Origin: Schistosoma mansoni
Taxonomy: Eukaryota > Platyhelminthes > Trematoda > Strigeidida > Schistosomatidae
DNA length: 64,000 bases
Direction: 5' to 3'
NCBI RefSeq assembly: GCF_000237925.1
Contig: NC_031499.1
Span: 5,049,734 to 5,113,733 of the forward strand
Shown: positions 58,608-64,000 of the stretch, one piece after another
How the letters are laid out: every line of letters starts with the position of its first letter
Numbering within the stretch: the stretch's first letter is position 1
The notes under the pieces: model-generated
Databases searched by the model: none
Told to the model about the DNA's origin: nothing
What the model saw: the letters and a program-made list of their open reading frames with translations, nothing else
Translations under genes and position numbers: made by a program

Positions 58608-61600
58608 TTATATGGCTGTGCCTCTTTCAAGGTTTTGTTTAATTTCAGCTGTATATTTCCCATAATGTCGGTCAAGTAACTCATTGTATCGTTTGTTACG
58701 CTCATTAATATAGTCAATATCAGCATCTGCATCGAATGGACGTCTCCGACTGTAAGCTTTACGCTTGACACCTTGTTCAATTATTTGTTTAGCTAGACGC
58801 TCAACAGCTTCAGGTGCGTCTTTGCGATCTGTTAATCCTATTGTATCAGCAGTTGGAAAGGCTAAATCTCCCCTGAAGAAGGAAAACAAAAGTTTGTGTT
58901 AGAATTGATAGAAATAACAATACTAATCTAATCAATTATTGTGTTCCTCTTTTTGTGAAAGTAAATCATAGCATCAATTAATTTGGGAGGTACGTGTTTA
59001 GCATCAAGTTGTCACCAACTCAACACAGCAAGATAAAATTGTCAAGACCAATCCCAGTGTAACTGATGATATAAAAGATGAGTTTTAAAGAAAACTTCCC
59101 GACCTTCTCCGAAAAGCTAGGCGCTTTGATGTAGTAATAGTGGCTGGTGACTAATGCTCAAGTAGGTAAACTAAGCGAAAGGGAAAGACACCTGGGTGGA
59201 TCTTATGGTGTCGTGGCTAAAAGAACAGATAATGGCGACCGTCTGTTGCAGCTATGCCCAGATAACCGCCTGCTTCTTGCAAATACTAACTTTAAGCATA
59301 AGGAAAAACATCTTTTGACATGGCGACCACCGAATTCGTCCAAACGTTGGACACAAATAGGTCACATCGCTATCAACCACCGATGGAGGGGTTCGATAGA
59401 AGACTGTCGCTCATCCTGCAGCACATGTCTAGATTCAGATCATGCTCTAGTGCAAGCGCGTATTAGTCTGCGTCTTACTGGACGTAAGAGAAATGCTGCA
59501 AGGAAGCCTCTAAGGGTTCTACTTAATGATAGGCAAGCTAAGAATATATTTCAGGAACAACTAGAAAAACAGTTAGGCAAACATGTAAGTTGTGCCCACC
59601 CCGAGGCAGTGTGTAATGACATCCGAAAAGCTGTGGAAACAGCAGCGATATCTGCTAGTAAGGTAAACCATAAGGTTAGGGAGAAACACTGGATCTCAGC
59701 AGCATCTACCGCACTGATAGATGCTCGAAAACGCATCGCATCTGGCTCTGAACATAACGAAGAGCGGAGTCAACTTAAGCGCAGGCTAATAAGAAGCCTA
59801 CGCAATGATCGTGAACAGTGGTGGGTAGCGAAAGCAAGAGAGATAGAAAAGGCAGCGGCAATAGGTAACAGCAGGCAACCGTTCAAACTTGTTAAAGAAA
59901 CCGGTATTAGGAACCCAACTATCAGCGAAACTATCTTGGAAAAAGATGGATATATTATTCATTCTCTACCCAGGAGATTGGATCAATGGGCAAAACACTG
60001 TTGGGATCAGTTCAACTGCCTTCGGCCACACTTCAGTTTTCCACGATCTCCAAACGTCCTGAATGGCAAGTTAATGTAAATCCTCCAACTCTTTACGAGG
60101 TTAAAAAAGCTATCGGAAATCTGAAGCGAAGGAGAACAGCAGGCCGTGACAGGTTTACCCCTGATATTTTTAAGGATGGCGGTCTAGTATTAGCAACGAG
60201 ATTGACTGAGGTCTTAGGTAGAATCTGGAGACTGGACGTAATTCAATCTGACTGGTCTCAATCACTGATTGCGCCAATCTATAAGAAAGGACAAAAGTCC
60301 TCTTTGACACCGTTGATCGTGAGGTTCTATGACAGTGTTTGTCACTGAGAGGAGTACCAAAGAAACACATTAACCTTATAAAGGCTCTCTACTCGAACAC
60401 AACTGGTTGAGTGAGAGCCTATGGCGAACTGTCATCAGAATTGATTACTACAAGTGGTGTTCGTCAGGGCTGTCTACTCTCCCCATTCTTGTTTAACTTT
60501 GTCGTTGATATGCTTTTAGAGATATCACTTTCATCATCTAAATCTCCTGGAGTTGAACTTTTACCGGGAGACTCACTTGTTGACCCAGAATACGCCGATA
60601 ACATAGTTCTATTTGGTGAAGACGCTGACAAAATGCAGAGTCTTCTGACCACTATAAGCAACTATGTAGGCATGTTCGGGATGCGATTCTCTCCCTCGAA
60701 GTGCAAAATGTTACTTCAGGATTGGGTTGCATCGACACCCGAGCTAATGATAGAGAGTGAAGTAGTTGAGCGTGTTGACCGCTTCACTTATCTTGGGAGT
60801 CTCATCAGCCCTTGTGGTCTGTTGTGTGACGAAATCTCAGCACGGATACAGAAGGCTCGTCTAGCTTTCGCCAACTTGCGTCATTTATGGCGTAGGCGAG
60901 ATATCCGTCTAGCAACCAAAGGACGGGTTTACTGTGCAGCAGTTTGTTCCGTCCTACTTTATGGCAGTGAAACATGGTCGATAGGAGCAAAGGATATTCG
61001 TAGGCTACTAGTATTCGATCCTGGAACCACCGAGTAAGTAATGCAATTGTTAGGAAACGGATACTAGGTAAGGATGGCAAATCGATTGAAGTGGTGAAAC
61101 TTCGTCAGTTGAGATGGCTGGGACATGTGTTACGTATGCCCAACCACTGACTGCCCCGACGTGCAATGTTTTATGGCGAAAGAGTAGGTTGGAAGACCGC
61201 CGCCAGACCAAAACGTGGCACAAATCCATGAAGTCACTGACAAGTGAACTGAGTCATGTTGGTAGGTGTAGACTACCTGGTTGGGACTCGCGAGATGATA
61301 GCGATCGATGGTTAGAGACCTTGAATGACATGGCTCAAAATCGTTTGCAATGGCGCAGGTGCATCCATTCTTTGTGTTATGCCAAATTCTAATCTTCTGA
61401 ATTCTTCATGTCCCAATCTTTTTTTTCTCTTTCCAGAGTTATTTCACTGGATTATACTCCTTCAATAACATCTTCAAACCATAAACTTTCACATAATGCT
61501 TATACTTTTACTACTTCTACCACTATGTGATTTGAATCGACAACTGGATCTCTGTGTTAATGTGGTATGGCAACTCAAACTGATGTACGCACGTACGAAG

Positions 61601-63199
61601 TTCTTTGCGACTGACTGAACTACTTCTGTCAAAGATTTGCAACTTCATCAACCGACTTTCCAAATTTATCTAGTATCCTATGCCTTACATCAACATTGGT
61701 CACATGTTAGTCCCAAAATATTTGAGCAACGCTTTCAAGATACCTATGAAGAAGAACTTGAAGTCTGCGCACACTTCTTACTTTTATTCGCCATGATTCA
61801 CAACCCATAAAGTAGAACAGGGAGGAGTGCTGAACAGTATAAATGCCCTTTGGTTGGTAGACTGGTATATCATGTGAGACACAAGTGAAGCAAGTTGAAA
61901 AACGCCGAATGGGCTATCAGAACGTGTGCCGAGATTTCGTCAGACAGCCACTCAGCAGGGTTGATGAGGCTTTCAAGATAAGTGAAGTGGTCGATGTATT
62001 TAGTTATTTTACTTCCCATCGCCAGTTCGACGGTTAACCCAGACCAGTTTTGGAGCGATATTTTGCACTTAGAAGGGAAGAAACGGATCCCGAAGATGTT
62101 AGCATTGTGGATCAAAGGATGACTTAGCAGATATCGGGTAGTCAGTTTTCTACTATTACTACTATGAAGACATTATATCACTCGATTTATCAACGAGATG
62201 GCATTGTTGAGATGAAAAGCATTAGGATGGGATGAAACACAAGACTATTTTAATTTAATGTGACATTTATTTATTCTACTTCTAATTTAATGTGAAATCT
62301 GCTTAGAATAAAATTTGATTTATTTTAGTATGATATTTATTCACTATAGTGTTCTTTTATATTAAATTGGTGTAATATTTGTTTGGCCTAACATGCAGCA
62401 CACTTTCTTATTGATCCTGCGTAAAATTTATTTTTATTCTTCCCTTATTTCGGTTATATATTATATTTATTAACTAATCATCAAGGCTAGTATAATCTAT
62501 TCAGACATAAATAGATGTATTCGACTAAAGCAACCGAATTCTCAAAAGATTAATAAAATCTTCATTATCTCAGTTTTTCCTTACGTCGCGTTAATCCCAG
62601 TTTTCTTTATGCTTTAGGTACCAGTTTCCATAGTTATACGAAGAAAAAACAAGGATGGAATTTTCTTTTATTAGGGATATAGGAAATATGGATCCCTCAT
62701 AGATTCCGTTTGGAATATAATACAAAAATATGAAGGGTAGTGGGTAGAGTGGGATTCGGACTTAGTGGTTGAGAGTTGAATACCTTAACCCATGGAATTA
62801 TGGTCTAATGAAAATAAATTTGCAACATAACATAAACATTCTGAACACACATGTAACTTACAGTTTTTCTTTCTCCTTTTGATAAGCAACCAAATCTGGT
62901 TTAATCTGTTTAGTCATTTTAAGATATTTACGATGTGATGCATCAGCATATGTTGAAAATCCTTCATCTGTATTACATTTTTTTCTTCGTCTTGTTTCAA
63001 GACGATCGGCTATCTCTGCACTAACATTTAATGCACGCATTCGATCTGGATCAATTTTTTGTTGATTACATTCCAATCTAAATATTTCATCTCCTTCCTC
63101 CCATTGTAATCGTTTTTGTCGTACTTCCCAGTTTGATGGAAGTTTTGATCGCTTATCCTCTTCAACAACTTGAATATGATTAGATTTTCGAGCCTCATT
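58608..63199 (-). CDS. SYF2: SYF2 splicing factor, last two exons
   Basis: SYF2 (p29/GCIP-interacting protein) is a spliceosome-associated protein of the NTC group, acting in the nucleus. On the minus strand, exon 62,862-63,199 encodes NEARKSNHIQVVEEDKRSKL, PSNWEVRQKRLQWEEGDEIF, KKCNTDEGFSTYADASHRKY and MTKQIKPDLVAYQKEKEKL. After a 3.99-kb intron, exon 58,608-58,872 encodes GDLAFPTADTIG, AYSRRRPFDADADIDYINER, YNELLDRHYGKYTAEIKQNL and ERGTAI-stop. The join is CT|G, in frame. Both parts match animal SYF2 closely, including the invariant YGKYTAEIKQNLERGTA end. The 5' exon or exons (about 60 residues) must lie beyond the right edge. The intron has taken in a large RTE LINE. Confidence 0.95.
59020..61620 (+). 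mobile_element. RTE-type LINE, largest copy, antisense in SYF2 intron
   Basis: This has the C-terminal half of the AP endonuclease (FDVVIVAGD, then LSERERHLGGSYGVVAKRTD, TWRPPNSSKRWTQIGHIAI and the catalytic SDHALVQARI). A linker follows, then the RT fingers (VKKAIGNLKRRRTAGRDRF), palm (TTSGVRQGCLLSPFLFNFVV, EYADNIVLFGEDADK) and thumb (RVDRFTYLGSLISPCGLLCD, VLLYGSETW). Two internal deletions are visible by comparison with the family. One near 60,303 fuses the fingers (KKGQKSS) to DTVDREVL and removes the first catalytic Asp motif. A small one near 61,018 loses about ten residues. The YADD motif is YADN. The 3' end is a GACT repeat at about 61,610. It is dead, and 5'-truncated at roughly 59,020. 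Confidence 0.92.
61621..62140 (-). mobile_element. RTE LINE fragment in opposite orientation
   Basis: On the minus strand, text such as IHNANIFGIRFFPSKCKISL, YIDHFTYLESLINPAEWLSD and EISAHVLIAH, then KFGKSVDEVANL, parallels 60,650-61,090. It directly follows the 3' end of the plus-strand RTE copy, so the plus copy may have inserted into or beside it. It is heavily decayed. Confidence 0.82.
62141..62861. other. Rest of SYF2 intron
   Basis: AT-rich, with a ~35-50-bp imperfect repetition of ATTTAATGTGA and ATTTATTTATTC text between 62,250 and 62,400. No exon is seen. Confidence 0.5.
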
Positions 63200-63439
63200 C
63201 TAGACGAAAAAGGTGAGAAACTCTTAAATTTGTTTTACTTTTATAAACAATCACTGTAATCAGTATTACAAGTTATTTCGCCAGTATAATATAATTTGCA
63301 AACCCAGTATCTTGATTATTCGCAAAACGTTTTTTTTCAGGAGCGCGAATAATTGAAATATGTAGTGACGAAGCGAATACTGAGCGTTGTGTCCTTCGGA
63401 ATTGTTTTACAGACTTATCGTTTACACGTTTATTACATA

Positions 63440-63974
63440 TTTATTTATTTGTTTTATTTATTTAAACACATAAATATTGGTACAAGGAAGCACCAGATAA
63501 ATATGCGCCTCACAAATCTCATTTGATTTGTGTGAGGGCTGTGATACTGCCTAGGTGCCCAGACTGAAGCGGGTGGTTTTCTTAGGGGGCCACACCTGGA
63601 GCCTTTGACCTAAAGGTCTAGTCCGCAAGGCAGTGGAGCATCGTAAGGAGATACAGTCCCATGGTAGCCGGTGACCAACAGTTGGTTCATACGCCATTCG
63701 TTCCATCAGGATCCTGGAGCCCATGTGCACCATTGGTTTGGAATCAGGGTTTTCCAACTCCCCTAGGTGGATCCTCTACATCCACCAACCCGGTGAAAGC
63801 GCCGGACATTCGCTTTTCGTCCTCTCACTTTTGTGAACAACTGCCCCGCCGCGAGAAGGCAGTGAGTAGGACTTCCCTGGCAGAGGCTATATATTCGCGT
63901 GGCCATATGAGAGTATCTCGAGAGGGAGAGCGGACTCTCCCCACTCTCGGCCGTACCAGGGCATTTGGGGGCCA
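63440..63974 (-). repeat. ~510-bp retroposon family, full copy near right edge
   Basis: Left tail TTTGTTTTATTTATTTAAAC, then the full element to CGGCCGTACCAGGGCATTTG. This is the longest copy with both ends, and it probably lies in the next SYF2 intron. Its orientation is the same as the SYF2 gene. Confidence 0.85.
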
Positions 63975-64000
63975 GTGTCCCAGCCCTTACACAAATAGAA

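Noticed and set aside
22921-63757. A conserved small protein with VHMG and WPPKKTT text in several copies of the 510-bp repeat
   Set aside because: The frames occur only in the repeat, start at different places, are disrupted in other copies, and are explained by DNA similarity.
1-64000. CRISPR arrays, bacterial operons, prophage or rRNA genes
   Set aside because: None seen. The window is plainly eukaryotic, with spliced genes and retroposons.

Overview
The window looks like intron- and repeat-rich DNA from a blood fluke (Schistosoma or a close trematode). The evidence is the roughly 65% A+T base composition, several spliced host genes whose introns are either only 33-43 bp or several kb long, RTE- and CR1-type LINEs, and many copies of a tRNA-derived SINE resembling the schistosome Sm-alpha family. 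I cannot name the species from sequence alone.

Four host genes are clear from homology and from splice sites that keep frame. A 5'-central part of translation initiation factor eIF3 subunit L lies at 31.1-35.0 kb (+). A complete CIAO2B/FAM96B (MIP18, cytosolic iron-sulphur targeting) gene with three exons lies at 40.97-44.96 kb (+). A complete NOB1 (20S pre-rRNA endonuclease) gene with seven exons, 413 residues, lies at 52.31-56.64 kb (+). The last two exons of the splicing factor SYF2 lie at 58.61-63.20 kb (-). A short terminal exon at 37.98-38.07 kb resembles the C-terminus of BRK1/HSPC300 and is followed by AATAAA. All are housekeeping genes. NOB1 and SYF2 are convergent; nothing suggests joint function.

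The first 31 kb hold no gene I can recognise. They are a mosaic of old retroposons: Sm-alpha-like SINE copies, a second tRNA-derived SINE-like family, a ~510-bp retroposon with an A/T-rich tail, RTE LINE 3' ends, a fold-back element and AT-rich unique sequence. The same families sit in introns and intergenic DNA in the right half. The 46.6-50.8 kb interval holds a likely LTR-derived fossil region. It includes two almost identical 275-bp arms in inverted orientation, the right-hand one touching a 200-N assembly gap.

The points most worth a second look are these. Several SINE copies from two unrelated families share a head-to-head structure with both 3' tails outward. Two perfect tandem duplications near 17 kb have the same 57-bp period. 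A 137-bp GC-rich mini-retroposon has a 13-bp target duplication and an RTE-like tail. The inverted arms at the gap, and the missing 3' half of eIF3L, may mark either real rearrangement or misassembly. I found no convincing wholly new biological system.
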